Source: Plastoroseomonas arctica (lineage in GTDB: Bacteria; Pseudomonadota; Alphaproteobacteria; Acetobacterales; Acetobacteraceae). Taken from it: DNA of 64,000 bases. Below the pieces are notes generated by a model. That model ran no database searches. It was not told where the DNA came from and was given only the letters and a program-made list of their open reading frames with translations. The translations under genes were made by a program, and so were the position numbers. Where the stretch lies: contig NZ_JAAEDH010000004.1 in NCBI RefSeq assembly GCF_018128965.1, forward strand, positions 1 through 64,000, read 5' to 3'. This document shows positions 25,067 through 34,595 of the stretch, in pieces. The stretch's first letter is position 1. Each line of letters begins with the position of its first letter.

Positions 25067-26481
25067 ACACCCCGAGTCCGGAGCCGCCCTGGGCCTTCGT
25101 CCTACCCTTCGCGGATGCTGCGACGACGGAAGTGCCGCTCAAGCGCCTGCTGCGCCTGTCCCTGTTCCAGATCACCGTGGGCCTTGTCGCGGTGCTGCTG
25201 ATCGGCACGCTGAACCGCGTGATGATCGTGGAGCTCGACGTGCCGGCCTCGCTGGTCGGCATCATGCTCGCGCTGCCGATCATGGCGGCACCCTTCCGCG
25301 CGCTGATCGGGTTCAAGTCGGACAACCACAAGTCGGTCCTCGGCTGGCGACGCGTGCCATATATGTGGATGGGCACGATGGTCATGTTCTCTGGCCTCGC
25401 CATGATGCCCTTCGCGCTGATCCTGCTCTCGGGCGACCACCAGGGGCCCGAATGGGCGGGGCCGGCATCGGCCGCGGTTTCCTTCCTGCTCTGCGGCGCC
25501 GGCATGCACACGCTGCAGACCGTGGGCCTGGCCCTCGCGACCGACCTCGTGCCGACGGACAAGCACCCGCGAATCGTCGCGCTGTTCTCGCTCATGCTGC
25601 TGGTGGGCATGCTCATCGGCTCACTCGGCTTTGGCGCGATCCTAGCGGATTTCTCGCAGCTGCGCCTGATCCAGGCGGTGCAGGGCGCAGCACTTCTCTC
25701 TTTGATCCTCAACCTCGTGGCGTTGTGGAAGCAGGAGGGGCGCAACCCCTCCCTTACCACCGGTGAGTCCGACGTGACGTTCGCCGAAAGCTGGGCCGAG
25801 CTGCGCCTGCTGCCAGGCTGGACGCGGCGCCTGGTGGCGATCGGCCTCGGATCGGCTGGCTTTGCGATGCAGGACATCCTGCTGGAGCCCTATGGCGGCC
25901 AGATCCTGCAATTGTCGGTCGGCGCCACCACGCTGCTGACGGCGCTGTTCGCCGGCGGCGGCATCCTGGGGTTCGCCATCTCGGCCAAGCGACTGGACCG
26001 CGGCGGCGACGCGCATCGCCTCGCCGCCTTCGGTGGCCTGATCGGCATCTTTGGCTTCGGCTTCGTCATCTTCGCCGCCCCGCTCGGCTCGCCGGGTGTC
26101 TTCGGCATGGGGACGGCGCTGGTCGGCTTCGGGAATGGGCTGTTCGCGGTGGGCACGCTCACCGCCTGCATGAATGTCTCCGCAGGGCGTCGCCAGACCG
26201 GCCTCGCGCTCGGCGTCTGGGGCGCGGTGCAGGCGACGTCCGCCGGCCTCGCGATCGCGTTCGGCGGCATCCTGCGCGACGTGGTTGCCCGGCTCGCGGC
26301 CGAGGGTTCCTTCGGTGCGGCGTTGAATGGCCCGATCACCGGCTACGCCGCGGTCTACATCATCGAGATCGTTTTGCTCTTCGCGACGCTCGCCGCGATC
26401 GGCCCCCTCGTGCGCGGGACCGCGCGCGGCCCCGTCACCCAACCGCCCTTCTCCGGCCTCGCCGGACAACCGCAGACCTGA
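25063..26481 (+). CDS. lhaA: LhaA, light-harvesting 1 assembly protein (PucC family)
   Basis: This 472-residue polytopic membrane protein belongs to the BCD/PucC group. Its position between bchM and puhA identifies it as LhaA (orf477/F1696), needed for normal LH1 assembly around the reaction centre. About twelve hydrophobic helices are seen. Signature segments are LIGTLNRVMIVELDVPASL near residue 46, RALIGFKSDNHKSVLGWRR near 79 and ILLEPYGGQILQLSVGATT near 273. The loop KSDNHKSVLGWRRVPY is typical of the group. The start overlaps bchM by ATGA. Confidence 0.94.
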   Translation: MNTPSPEPPWAFVLPFADAATTEVPLKRLLRLSLFQITVGLVAVLLIGTLNRVMIVELDVPASLVGIMLALPIMAAPFRALIGFKSDNHKSVLGWRRVPYMWMGTMVMFSGLAMMPFALILLSGDHQGPEWAGPASAAVSFLLCGAGMHTLQTVGLALATDLVPTDKHPRIVALFSLMLLVGMLIGSLGFGAILADFSQLRLIQAVQGAALLSLILNLVALWKQEGRNPSLTTGESDVTFAESWAELRLLPGWTRRLVAIGLGSAGFAMQDILLEPYGGQILQLSVGATTLLTALFAGGGILGFAISAKRLDRGGDAHRLAAFGGLIGIFGFGFVIFAAPLGSPGVFGMGTALVGFGNGLFAVGTLTACMNVSAGRRQTGLALGVWGAVQATSAGLAIAFGGILRDVVARLAAEGSFGAALNGPITGYAAVYIIEIVLLFATLAAIGPLVRGTARGPVTQPPFSGLAGQPQT

Positions 26482-26499
26482 AGCAGAGGAAAGCGTCCC

Positions 26500-27273
26500 A
26501 TGTCCTCCACCATCGTGCAGCCTGGCGGGCCGGATATCGCCATCGTCGCGCTCTATTCGTTCTGGATCTTCTTCGCCGGCCTGATCTTCTATCTGCGTCG
26601 GGAGGACAAGCGCGAGGGCTACCCGGTGCTCTCCTCGCGCACGGGCCTCTCCTCGGTGGAGGGCTTTCCTGGCCTGCCGACCCCCAAGTATTTCCGCCTT
26701 CCCCATGGCGGAGAAGCCCAGGCGCCCCGCGTCGAGCCTCCGCAGGTGGTCACCGGCGCCGAGCCGACCGAGCACTGGCCCGGCTCGCCCCTGGCACCGA
26801 CCGGCAACCCGATGCTCGATGCCGTCGGCCCAGCCGCTTACGCCCAGCGCAAGGACCATCCGCACCTCGCCTTTGACGACTACAAGCCCTCGATCGTGCC
26901 GCTTCGGGTGGCGACCGATTTCCACATCTCACCCGAGGATCCCGAGCCGATCGGCATGAGCGTGCTGGGCGATGATGGGCTGGTTGCCGGCACCATCGTC
27001 GATGTCTGGGTCGACCGCTCGGAATACATCGTCCGCTTCCTCGAGATGGAGCTGAACCAGGGCGGCCGCCGCCTGATCCCGATGCCGCTTCTGCGCATCG
27101 ACGAGGATCGCCGCTGGGTGAAGGTCCGGACGCTGCTGTCTCACCATTTCGCCGATGTCCCCGTTCTGGCGAACCCCGATCAGGTGACGTTGCGCGAGGA
27201 GGACCACATCGCGGCCTATTACGCGGGCGGTCAGCTCTATGCGACGCCCGGTCGCATCGGCCCGGTTTTCTGA
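26500..27273 (+). CDS. puhA: Photosynthetic reaction centre H subunit
   Basis: PuhA caps the L and M subunits on the cytoplasmic side and shapes proton delivery to quinone B. The 257-residue protein has one N-terminal transmembrane helix (about residues 9-30, DIAIVALYSFWIFFAGLIFY), then a large soluble domain ending YATPGRIGPVF. GAGGAAAG eight bases before the ATG is a good ribosome site. It proves that a type 2 reaction centre is made, although pufL and pufM are not in this window. An internal promoter inside lhaA is common in other bacteria but none was recognised here. Confidence 0.96.
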   Translation: MSSTIVQPGGPDIAIVALYSFWIFFAGLIFYLRREDKREGYPVLSSRTGLSSVEGFPGLPTPKYFRLPHGGEAQAPRVEPPQVVTGAEPTEHWPGSPLAPTGNPMLDAVGPAAYAQRKDHPHLAFDDYKPSIVPLRVATDFHISPEDPEPIGMSVLGDDGLVAGTIVDVWVDRSEYIVRFLEMELNQGGRRLIPMPLLRIDEDRRWVKVRTLLSHHFADVPVLANPDQVTLREEDHIAAYYAGGQLYATPGRIGPVF

Positions 27274-27285
27274 GGAACAGGCGCC

Positions 27286-27936
27286 ATGCGCGAGCACGAG
27301 TACGAACCGACGCCCGGCTTGCCGGAAAAGCTGCCGCGCGGCGAAACCCTACTATGGCAGGGCGCGCCGGAGAAGGCGGGGCTTGCCCGCAACGCCTTCC
27401 ACCTGCGCGGCCTCGCGATCTATTTCGGCAGCATCATCCTGATCCGTATCGGATTTGATCTGTCCGAGGGACAGGAACTGGTGGTGACCCTCGCCGGCGC
27501 CCTGCAACTGCTGGCGACCGCGCTGGCGACGATCCTGGTGCTGGCGGTGATCGGCCGGTTCGCGGCGAAGAGCTCGGTCTACACCATCACTGATCGTCGC
27601 CTGGTGCTGCGCATCGGCATGGCGCTGCCGATGACGATCAATATCCCCTTCGCGTCAATCGCAACCATGGCGCTGCGCAACAATAGCGACGGCACCGGCG
27701 ATATCGTGCTGTCCCTGCTGCCCGGCCACCGCGTCGCGTGGCTAGCGCTTTGGCCACATTGCCGGACGCTGAAGCTCTCCCGTCCGCAGCCGGTCCTCCG
27801 CGCGTTGCAGAATGCGCCCGTCGCGGCACAGGTGCTGGCGCGTGCCCTGGCCGCCAGCGCGGACCAGCCGGTGCCCGGCATCCTTACCACCGGCCGCCCG
27901 ACGGCGCCGGATACGACCTCGCCGGCGGTCGCCTGA
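27286..27936 (+). CDS. puhB: PuhB, reaction-centre assembly protein (PH-like domain)
   Basis: PuhB is a membrane protein that aids reaction-centre assembly. The 216-residue protein opens with the family pattern EYEPTPGLPEKLPRGETLLWQ split across residues 3-25, has two hydrophobic helices near 45-60 and 73-95, then a bacterial pleckstrin-homology-like domain with VYTITDRRLVLRIGMALP near 100. GAGGAA precedes the ATG. Fixed placement between puhA and puhC supports the name. Confidence 0.93.
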   Translation: MREHEYEPTPGLPEKLPRGETLLWQGAPEKAGLARNAFHLRGLAIYFGSIILIRIGFDLSEGQELVVTLAGALQLLATALATILVLAVIGRFAAKSSVYTITDRRLVLRIGMALPMTINIPFASIATMALRNNSDGTGDIVLSLLPGHRVAWLALWPHCRTLKLSRPQPVLRALQNAPVAAQVLARALAASADQPVPGILTTGRPTAPDTTSPAVA

Positions 27937-27937
27937 G

Positions 27938-28363
27938 ATGCGCGATCGGACCCTGGTGCCCCTGTTCGGTCTGGTGACGCTCCTCGTCTTCACGGTCGGC
28001 GCGGTGACCCTCGGGCGGGGCGCGCCCAGCGCGGTGCCGATGGCGGCGGCCACGCAGGCCAGCGCCGTCCGGGACCTGCTGTTTGAGGACACGGCCGGTG
28101 GCGACGTCCTTGTGCGCGATTCCGGCACTGGGCGCGAAATCGCGCTGCTTCCCCCTGGAAGCAACGGCTTCATTCGTGCGACGCTCCGCGGGTTGGCGAG
28201 GGAGCGTCGTCAGTCTGAACATGGCCCCGACAGCCCCTTCCGCGTCGCGACCTGGGACGACGGGCGGGTGGTCTTGACGGATACGGCAACGGGACGAGCT
28301 GTGGAACTCCTCGCCTTTGGCGTCACCAACGCGGAAGCCTTTGCCAGGCTCTCGCGGGATTGA
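27938..28363 (+). CDS. puhC: PuhC, photosynthetic complex assembly protein
   Basis: PuhC is a single-span membrane protein that helps organise LH1 and the photosynthetic unit. The 141-residue product has one N-terminal transmembrane segment (about residues 8-26) followed by a periplasmic domain containing GREIALLPPGSNGFIRATLR near 67 and the C-terminal GVTNAEAFARLS, both typical of the family. The ATG begins one base after the puhB stop. A longer upstream frame lacks family similarity and was not used. Confidence 0.9.
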   Translation: MRDRTLVPLFGLVTLLVFTVGAVTLGRGAPSAVPMAAATQASAVRDLLFEDTAGGDVLVRDSGTGREIALLPPGSNGFIRATLRGLARERRQSEHGPDSPFRVATWDDGRVVLTDTATGRAVELLAFGVTNAEAFARLSRD

Positions 28364-28375
28364 GGAGGCAACGCA

Positions 28376-28678
28376 ATGATCGGTGAATGGCTTGGTGGCG
28401 GCCGGAGACTGGACGTGCCCTGCACCGTCGAGATCGAGCACAGCTTCGACAGCCTGCACGCGCATGCCATCCCCGAAGGCGTTGAGTTGCGCCCGGGCGA
28501 CCAGGTCATCATCCATGGCGCACCCACCGATATCGCCTACGGCACCGTCGGCAGCTATCCCTGCCGCGCGACGGTGATCCGCGCGGGGTTGTTCACCCGC
28601 CTCTGGACGCAGTATTCGGCGATCTTCGAGCTCACCGAGCTCTATCACTGTGGCTTCGAGCCCAAGGAGGCCGCATGA
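28376..28678 (+). CDS. Conserved photosynthesis-cluster protein of unknown function
   Basis: This 100-residue soluble protein lies between puhC and acsF, the place of a small conserved gene in many purple-bacterial clusters. I recognise no domain with a known activity. Visible features are [20 protein letters not shown], a [10 protein letters not shown] strand-turn, [15 protein letters not shown], and a C-terminal [12 protein letters not shown]. It is predicted to be mostly beta-strand with no signal or membrane segment. GAGG precedes the ATG, and its stop overlaps acsF by ATGA. That coupling suggests a role with the oxygen-dependent cyclase, such as stability or partner function, but this is inference. 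Confidence 0.8.
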   Translation: MIGEWLGGGRRLDVPCTVEIEHSFDSLHAHAIPEGVELRPGDQVIIHGAPTDIAYGTVGSYPCRATVIRAGLFTRLWTQYSAIFELTELYHCGFEPKEAA

Positions 28679-29745
28679 ACGCCGTGACCGGCACGCCTCG
28701 CGTGCTCAACGACACCACCCGCATGGCGCAGACCGAGACGGTGCTGAGCCCGCGCTTCTACACGACCGACTTTGCCGCCATGGACCGCATGGACGTCAGC
28801 AGCATTCGCCCCGAATGGGATGCGTTGATGGAGGAGTTCAAGCGCGACCCGAACAAGGGCCATTTCGTCCGCGACGAGCGCTTCGACGCCTTCCGCCTCG
28901 ACGCCCTGCCCGAGCCGCTGCAGAAGGAGTTGCTGGAATTCCTGGTGAGCTCCGTCACCGCCGAATTCTCCGGCTGCGTGCTCTATGCCGAGATCCGCAA
29001 GCGGGTGAAGAACCCCGACATGAAGGATTTGTTCGGCTACATGAGTCGCGACGAGGCCCGGCATGCCGGCTTCATCAATGACTGCCTGAAGGATCTCGGC
29101 GTCGGCGTCGACCTGGGCTTCCTGGCGAAGACGAAGAAGTACAATTTCTTCAAGCCGAAGTTCATCTTCTACGCGACGTACCTCAGCGAGAAGATCGGCT
29201 ATGCCCGCTACATCACCATTTTCCGGCAGTTCGAGCGCCATCCTGAACTGCGCTTCCACCCGATTTTCCAGTGGTTCGACAACTGGTGCAACGACGAGTT
29301 CCGCCATGGCGAGGCCTTCGCGCTGCTAATGCGCGCGAACCCGCAGCTTCTGGCCGGCACCAACAAGCTGTGGATCCGCTTCTTCCAGCTCGCCGTCTTC
29401 GCGACGATGTATGTGCGTGACCATGCCCGGCCGGAATTCCACGCCGCGCTCGGCATGACGGCGACGGAATATGACCGCATCGTCCTGCGCACCACCTCGG
29501 AAATCTGCCGTCAGGTCTTTCCGGTGACGTTGAACACGGATTCGCCCGCCTTCCAGGCAGGTCTCGAAAGCCTGCGCCGCACGGCCGAGGCGATCGGGCG
29601 CGCGAAATCCGCCCCCGGCCTCTGGGGGCGCCTGCGTCGGACGGGGCTCGCCGCAAGAGCCGGCGCCACCTTCCTCCGCCTCTTCCTGCAGCCGGCGCGC
29701 CATGATGCGCCGCCGCAGGACGTGCGCATGGCGCCGAGCTGGTAG
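28675..29745 (+). CDS. acsF: Aerobic Mg-protoporphyrin IX monomethyl ester oxidative cyclase
   Basis: AcsF is the di-iron enzyme that uses oxygen to form the isocyclic ring E. The 356-residue protein has the ferritin-like ligands Glu106 in LYAEIRKR, the DEARH motif at 126-130, and NDEFRHGEA at 206-214. No bchE, the anaerobic cyclase, is present in the window, which fits an aerobic phototroph. Another subunit or partner may be needed, as shown for other AcsF enzymes; the small gene just upstream is a candidate by position only. Confidence 0.96.
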   Translation: MNAVTGTPRVLNDTTRMAQTETVLSPRFYTTDFAAMDRMDVSSIRPEWDALMEEFKRDPNKGHFVRDERFDAFRLDALPEPLQKELLEFLVSSVTAEFSGCVLYAEIRKRVKNPDMKDLFGYMSRDEARHAGFINDCLKDLGVGVDLGFLAKTKKYNFFKPKFIFYATYLSEKIGYARYITIFRQFERHPELRFHPIFQWFDNWCNDEFRHGEAFALLMRANPQLLAGTNKLWIRFFQLAVFATMYVRDHARPEFHAALGMTATEYDRIVLRTTSEICRQVFPVTLNTDSPAFQAGLESLRRTAEAIGRAKSAPGLWGRLRRTGLAARAGATFLRLFLQPARHDAPPQDVRMAPSW

Positions 29746-29748
29746 CCG

Positions 29749-30537
29749 ATGGCCGAGCTCCTCCTCCCCATCATCGTCACGGTCTTCGTCTGGTGGTTCG
29801 CCACCGGGGCGATCCTGGCACTCGACGGGCTGCGGGGTATGGCGTTGCGACGCGCGATGGCGGTCGCGACCGGCCTGCTCATCATCGCACTTATCGGTCT
29901 GGCGCAATATGCCCGGGAGGAGAGTGTCGCGGCGAGCTATGGCGGCTTTCTCTGCGGCATCGCCGTATGGGGTTGGGTGGAGTTCGCCTTCCTGACCGGC
30001 ATCCTCACCGGTCCCAACCAGCGCGTCTGCCCACCTGGCGCAGAAGGTTTCCGGCGCTTTCGGCTGGCCATCGTGGCAATCCTGCACCATGAGCTCGCGC
30101 TGATTGCGCTCGCCGGGCTCGTCGCGATCATCTCCGTGGGGCAGCCCAACCCCATCGGGCTGCACACCTTCCTCTTGCTATGGGCGATGCGTCAGAGCAC
30201 CAAACTCAACCTCTTCCTGGGCGTGCGGAACTTCTCCGAGGCCTTGCTGCCGGCGCATCTGAGCCATCTCGCGAGCTTCTTTCGCCGGGCGCGGATGAAC
30301 CTGCTGTTTCCGGTCTCGATCACCCTTGCGACCATGGTCACGGCATGGTTGTTCCACATTGCCTTCGCGCCGGATGCGGCACCCCACGTCACCGTCGGCT
30401 TCGTGCTGCTGGGGACGCTCGGCGCGCTGGCGGTGCTGGAGCATTGGTTCCTGGTTCTACCCATCCCGTTCGAGGCGCTTTGGGGGTGGGGCAGCAGGCT
30501 TCGCACGCGGCTGGCCGCGCGCGGGGCGTCACTCTGA
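29749..30537 (+). CDS. puhE: PuhE, putative photosynthetic complex assembly protein
   Basis: This is a 262-residue membrane protein of the DUF3623/PuhE family with about seven hydrophobic helices. Family-like segments are WWFATGAILALDGLRG near residue 18 and the strongly conserved region MRQSTKLNLFLGVRNFSEAL near 147. PuhE affects bacteriochlorophyll level or reaction-centre assembly in Rhodobacter; its biochemical activity is unknown. It starts three bases after acsF and is followed after 12 bases by hemA, the classical order. Confidence 0.92.
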   Translation: MAELLLPIIVTVFVWWFATGAILALDGLRGMALRRAMAVATGLLIIALIGLAQYAREESVAASYGGFLCGIAVWGWVEFAFLTGILTGPNQRVCPPGAEGFRRFRLAIVAILHHELALIALAGLVAIISVGQPNPIGLHTFLLLWAMRQSTKLNLFLGVRNFSEALLPAHLSHLASFFRRARMNLLFPVSITLATMVTAWLFHIAFAPDAAPHVTVGFVLLGTLGALAVLEHWFLVLPIPFEALWGWGSRLRTRLAARGASL

Positions 30538-30549
30538 GTGGAGAAAGCC

Positions 30550-31761
30550 ATGGACTACGAGTCCTACTTCCGCAAGCAGATCGACGGGCTGCACCGTGAA
30601 GGGCGCTACCGTGTGTTCGCCGAACTGGAGCGTCATCGTGGGTCTTTTCCGCGCGCCACGCGTCACGCCGATGGCGGCACCGAAGAGGTCACCGTCTGGT
30701 GCTCCAATGATTATCTCGGGATGGGCCAGCATCCCGCGGTGATCGGGGCCATGCACGCCGCCCTGGATGCGCGCGGCGCCGGCGCCGGCGGCACGCGCAA
30801 CATCGCCGGCACCAACCACGACCACGTGCTGCTCGAGCGTGAGCTGGCCGATTTGCACGGCAAGGAAGCCGCGCTGCTGTTCAATTCCGGCTACATGTCG
30901 AACTGGGCGACGCTCTCCACCCTCGCCGGCCGCATGCCGGGTTGCGTCGTTCTCTCCGATTCCCTCAACCATGCCTCGATGATCGAGGGCATCCGCCACA
31001 GCCGCGCGCGCTGCGAGGTGTGGGAGCACAACAGCCCCGAGGATCTGGACCGCAAGCTCGCGGCGCTGCCGCCGAGCACGCCCAAGCTGGTCGCCTTCGA
31101 GAGCGTCTATTCGATGGATGGCGACATCGCCCCCATCGCCGAGATCTGCGACGTCGCCGAGAAGCATGGCGCGATGACCTACCTCGACGAGGTGCATGCG
31201 GTGGGCCTGTATGGCCCGCGCGGAGGCGGCATCGCCGAGCGCGAGGGGTTGATGGGCCGCCTGACCGTCATCGAGGGCACGCTGGCCAAGGCCTTCGGCG
31301 TCATCGGCGGCTATGTCGCGGCCTCCGCGGCGCTGTGCGATTTCGTCCGCAGCTTCGCGTCCGGCTACATCTTCACCACGGCCCTTCCGCCCGCGATCGC
31401 CGCGGGTGCCGCCGCCTCGATCCGCCACCTCAAGGCCTCGCAAAGCGAGCGGGTGGCGCTGCATGAGCGTGTCGCGGCGCTGCGCGCCCGGCTCGATGCG
31501 GCGCACATCCCGCACATGACCAACCCGAGCCACATCGTCCCGGTCATGGTCGGCGACCCGATCGCGTGCAAGCAGATCAGCGACGCGCTGCTCGACCATC
31601 ACGGTGTCTATGTGCAGCCGATCAACTTCCCGACCGTGCCGCGCGGCACGGAGCGGCTGCGATTCACGCCCACGCCGCTGCACTCCGATGCGGACCTCGA
31701 CCATCTGGTTGCCTCCCTCTCCACCGTCTGGCAGCGGTTCAGCCTGCGTCGCGCTGCCTGA
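30550..31761 (+). CDS. hemA: 5-aminolevulinate synthase
   Basis: HemA condenses glycine with succinyl-CoA to make 5-aminolevulinate, the alphaproteobacterial route into all tetrapyrroles. The 403-residue protein has the glycine-rich [17 protein letters not shown] near residue 77, [17 protein letters not shown] near 211, and PLP Lys247 in [17 protein letters not shown] just before the ATG at 30550 fixes the start; an in-frame GTG at 30538 is less likely. Placement inside the bch-puh operon would let the photosynthesis promoter raise precursor supply, and another copy elsewhere cannot be excluded. Confidence 0.95.
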   Translation: MDYESYFRKQIDGLHREGRYRVFAELERHRGSFPRATRHADGGTEEVTVWCSNDYLGMGQHPAVIGAMHAALDARGAGAGGTRNIAGTNHDHVLLERELADLHGKEAALLFNSGYMSNWATLSTLAGRMPGCVVLSDSLNHASMIEGIRHSRARCEVWEHNSPEDLDRKLAALPPSTPKLVAFESVYSMDGDIAPIAEICDVAEKHGAMTYLDEVHAVGLYGPRGGGIAEREGLMGRLTVIEGTLAKAFGVIGGYVAASAALCDFVRSFASGYIFTTALPPAIAAGAAASIRHLKASQSERVALHERVAALRARLDAAHIPHMTNPSHIVPVMVGDPIACKQISDALLDHHGVYVQPINFPTVPRGTERLRFTPTPLHSDADLDHLVASLSTVWQRFSLRRAA

Positions 31762-32846
31762 TGGATGGCCTGGTAACGGCCGCGGCACGCCTGCGCGCCG
31801 CGAAACGCGCGAAGCCGGCCACCGCTTCGCGCCCGGTCTTCCCCTTCTCCGCCATCGTCGGGCAGGAGGAGATGCGGGGCGGCCTGCTGATCGCCGCGGT
31901 CGAGCCCCTGGTGGGCGGGCTGCTGGCGCTGGGTGACCGCGGCACCGGCAAATCCACAACCATCCGCGCGCTCGCGGCGCTGCTGCCGGAAATGCAGGTG
32001 ATCGAGGGCTGCCGCTATGGCTGTGACCCGGCGCAAGGCTGCGGCGAACCAGCGGGCTGCACTGTGCCGGAAGGCAAGCACCGCAGCCACGCGGCGCCCG
32101 TTCCCGTGGTGGACTTGCCGCTGGGCGCGACCGAGGACCGCGTCGTCGGTGCGCTCGATCTGGAGCGCGCTCTCGCGCATGGCGAGAAGGCCTTCGAGCC
32201 GGGGCTGTTGGCCCGTGCGCATCGCGGATTTCTTTACATCGACGAGGTGAACCTCCTCGAAGACCACTTGGTCGATCTGCTGCTCGACGTCGCCGCCTCG
32301 GGCGAGAACGTGGTCGAGCGCGACGGCATCTCCATCCGCCACCCGGCGCGCTTCGTCCTGGTGGGCAGCGGCAATCCGGAGGAAGGCGAGCTGCGCCCCC
32401 AATTGCTGGACCGATTCGGCCTCTCCGTCGAGGTGAAGACGCCCACCGACCTCGCCACCCGCATCGAGGTCGTCAAGCGCCGCGACGCCTTCGAACGCGA
32501 CCCAGAGGGCTTCTGCGCCCGCTACGCACCGGAAGAAGCGGTTCTGCGCGCGCGCATCCTCAATGCCCGCGCGTGTGTCGCGGATGTCGCCGTGCCCGAC
32601 GCCATGCTCGAGGCGGCCGCTCGGCTCTGCATCGCGCTGGGCACCGACGGGCTGCGCGGGGAGCTCACCCTGATCCGTGCGGCGCGCGCGCGTGCCGCGC
32701 TCGATGGTGTGAATGAACTCGGCGTGGCGCAGCTGCGCGCGGTCGCACTCCCGGCCTTGCGCCACAGGCTGCGCCGCAGCCCGCTCGACGAAAGCGCTGC
32801 CGGCACGCGGGTCGAGCGCGGCGTGCTCGAGATCCTCGGCGCGTGA
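31761..32846 (+). CDS. bchI: Magnesium chelatase AAA+ ATPase subunit
   Basis: BchI is the AAA+ motor of Mg chelatase and forms rings with BchD that drive BchH. In its 361 residues the Walker A GDRGTGKST is at 58-66, a characteristic insertion CRYGCDPAQGCG is near 88, and Walker B GFLYIDEVNLL is near 155. The ATG overlaps the hemA stop as TGATG. A 30-bp gap, the widest inside this operon, separates it from bchD; it contains no evident terminator. Confidence 0.96.
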   Translation: MDGLVTAAARLRAAKRAKPATASRPVFPFSAIVGQEEMRGGLLIAAVEPLVGGLLALGDRGTGKSTTIRALAALLPEMQVIEGCRYGCDPAQGCGEPAGCTVPEGKHRSHAAPVPVVDLPLGATEDRVVGALDLERALAHGEKAFEPGLLARAHRGFLYIDEVNLLEDHLVDLLLDVAASGENVVERDGISIRHPARFVLVGSGNPEEGELRPQLLDRFGLSVEVKTPTDLATRIEVVKRRDAFERDPEGFCARYAPEEAVLRARILNARACVADVAVPDAMLEAAARLCIALGTDGLRGELTLIRAARARAALDGVNELGVAQLRAVALPALRHRLRRSPLDESAAGTRVERGVLEILGA

Positions 32847-32876
32847 ATCGCACGGGCGCCGCGCCAGGCGCGCGCC

Positions 32877-34595
32877 ATGGATGACGCCGCCCATGCCGCG
32901 GCGATCTTCGCCCTTGATCCCGCGGCGATCGGCGGCGTCGTGCTGCGCGGCGGGCCAGGACCAGTCCGCGATTCCTGGCTCTCGGCGCTCCGGGCACTGA
33001 TCGCGGAGGCGCCGCTGCGCCGCATACCCGCCAATGTTCCCGATGACCGCCTGCTCGGCGGCCTGGATCTCGCGGCGACCCTGGCCACCGGGCGTCCCGT
33101 CGCGGAGCGCGGCATCCTGGCCGCGGCCGATGGCGGCGTCATCATTCTGGCGATGGCGGAGCGCCTGCCAGCCGGCACGGCGGCACGGATAGGCGCAACG
33201 CTCGACCACCAGCGCGTCAGCGTCGAGCGCGACGGCTTCGCGCTGGATGCCCCTGCGCGCTTCGGCGCCGTCGCGCTGGATGAGGGCGAGGAGGGCGAGT
33301 GCGCGCCCGTGGCTATCAGCGATCGCCTCGCCATCCACCTGACCCTCGACACGCTGACCGAGTTTCCGGATGTGGAACTCGACGCGGCGTGGCTCCTGCT
33401 CGCGCAATCCGAGGACGAGCCCGCGATCATCGAGGCGCTGTGCGGGGCGGCAATGGCGCTCGGCATCGCGTCGCTGCGCGCGCCGATCCTGGCGCTGCGC
33501 GTCGCGCGTGCCGCGGCGGCGCTTGGTGGCCGGGCGCGCATCGCGGAGGAGGATGCGGCACTCGCCGCCCGCTTGGTGCTGGCCCCGCGCGCGACACGCA
33601 TCCCCGAAGCGCCCGCCGAGAACGAGCCCGAACCGCCGCCACCCGCGCCGCCGCAGGACGCGGATGAGAACCCGGCCACACCGCCGCCCGACCAGCCCGA
33701 AAGCGACGCGCCCCCGCCGGATCGGACCCAGGCCATGCAGGACATGATCCTGGCCGCGGCGAGCGCTGCGCTACCGGCCAATCTGCTGGCCAGGCTCGGC
33801 GCCCAGATGGCCAGCCGCGCGCGCCAGGGTGCGGCGGGAAAATCAGGCGCTCAGCGCATGGAGAAGCAGCGCGGCCGCGTCATCGGTACGCGCGCGGGCG
33901 AACCGCGCGGCGGCGCGCGCATCGGGGTGCTGGCGACGCTGCGTTCTGCCGCCCCCTGGCAACGCCTGCGCGGCGCCGCACCCGGCCGTATCGCCGTACG
34001 ACGCGAGGATTTCCGCATCCTCCGCTTCCGCCAGCGCAGCGAGACCACGACCATCTTCGCGGTGGACGCCTCTGGCTCCGCCGCCCTGAACCGCCTGGCC
34101 GAAGCGAAGGGTGCAGTCGAACTGCTGCTCGCGGATTGCTATGTGCGCCGCGACCGCGTGGCGCTCATTACCTTCCGCGGCACGCAGGCGAGCCTCGCCT
34201 TGCCACCGACGCGCAGCCTCACCCGCGCGCGCCGCGCCCTGTCCGGCCTGCCCGGCGGTGGCGGGACGCCGCTCGCCACGGCGATGGATGAGGCGATGAC
34301 GCTGGCGGAGGCCGAGCGGCGCGGTGGCCGCACGCCGGTCATCGTCATTCTCACCGACGGGCGCGCCAATATCGCGCGCGACGGCAGCGCCGGCCGGCCC
34401 AAGGCGGAAGCCGATGCGCTGGACGCCGCGCGCCCGCTGCGTGCCGCGGGCATCGCGACTCTGCTGGTGGATACAGCGCCGCGACCGCAGGAATTCTGCC
34501 GCCGGCTCGCCGCCGCCTCCGGTGCGCGGCTGGTGCCCTTGCCGCAGGCGAACAGCACGTCGCTCAACCGCGCCGTCCAGGCGGCGACGGCCTGA
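32877..34595 (+). CDS. bchD: Magnesium chelatase subunit D
   Basis: BchD is the adaptor between BchI and BchH. The 572-residue protein has a degenerate AAA+ half (about 1-235, with no intact Walker A), an acidic proline-rich linker (about 242-285, rich in P, E and D), and a C-terminal integrin-I domain. The metal-ion site starts DASGSAALN near residue 397, with a T in GGGTPLATAMDEA near 463 and DGRANIARDG near 493. bchO begins directly after its stop with no gap. Confidence 0.95.
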   Translation: MDDAAHAAAIFALDPAAIGGVVLRGGPGPVRDSWLSALRALIAEAPLRRIPANVPDDRLLGGLDLAATLATGRPVAERGILAAADGGVIILAMAERLPAGTAARIGATLDHQRVSVERDGFALDAPARFGAVALDEGEEGECAPVAISDRLAIHLTLDTLTEFPDVELDAAWLLLAQSEDEPAIIEALCGAAMALGIASLRAPILALRVARAAAALGGRARIAEEDAALAARLVLAPRATRIPEAPAENEPEPPPPAPPQDADENPATPPPDQPESDAPPPDRTQAMQDMILAAASAALPANLLARLGAQMASRARQGAAGKSGAQRMEKQRGRVIGTRAGEPRGGARIGVLATLRSAAPWQRLRGAAPGRIAVRREDFRILRFRQRSETTTIFAVDASGSAALNRLAEAKGAVELLLADCYVRRDRVALITFRGTQASLALPPTRSLTRARRALSGLPGGGGTPLATAMDEAMTLAEAERRGGRTPVIVILTDGRANIARDGSAGRPKAEADALDAARPLRAAGIATLLVDTAPRPQEFCRRLAAASGARLVPLPQANSTSLNRAVQAATA

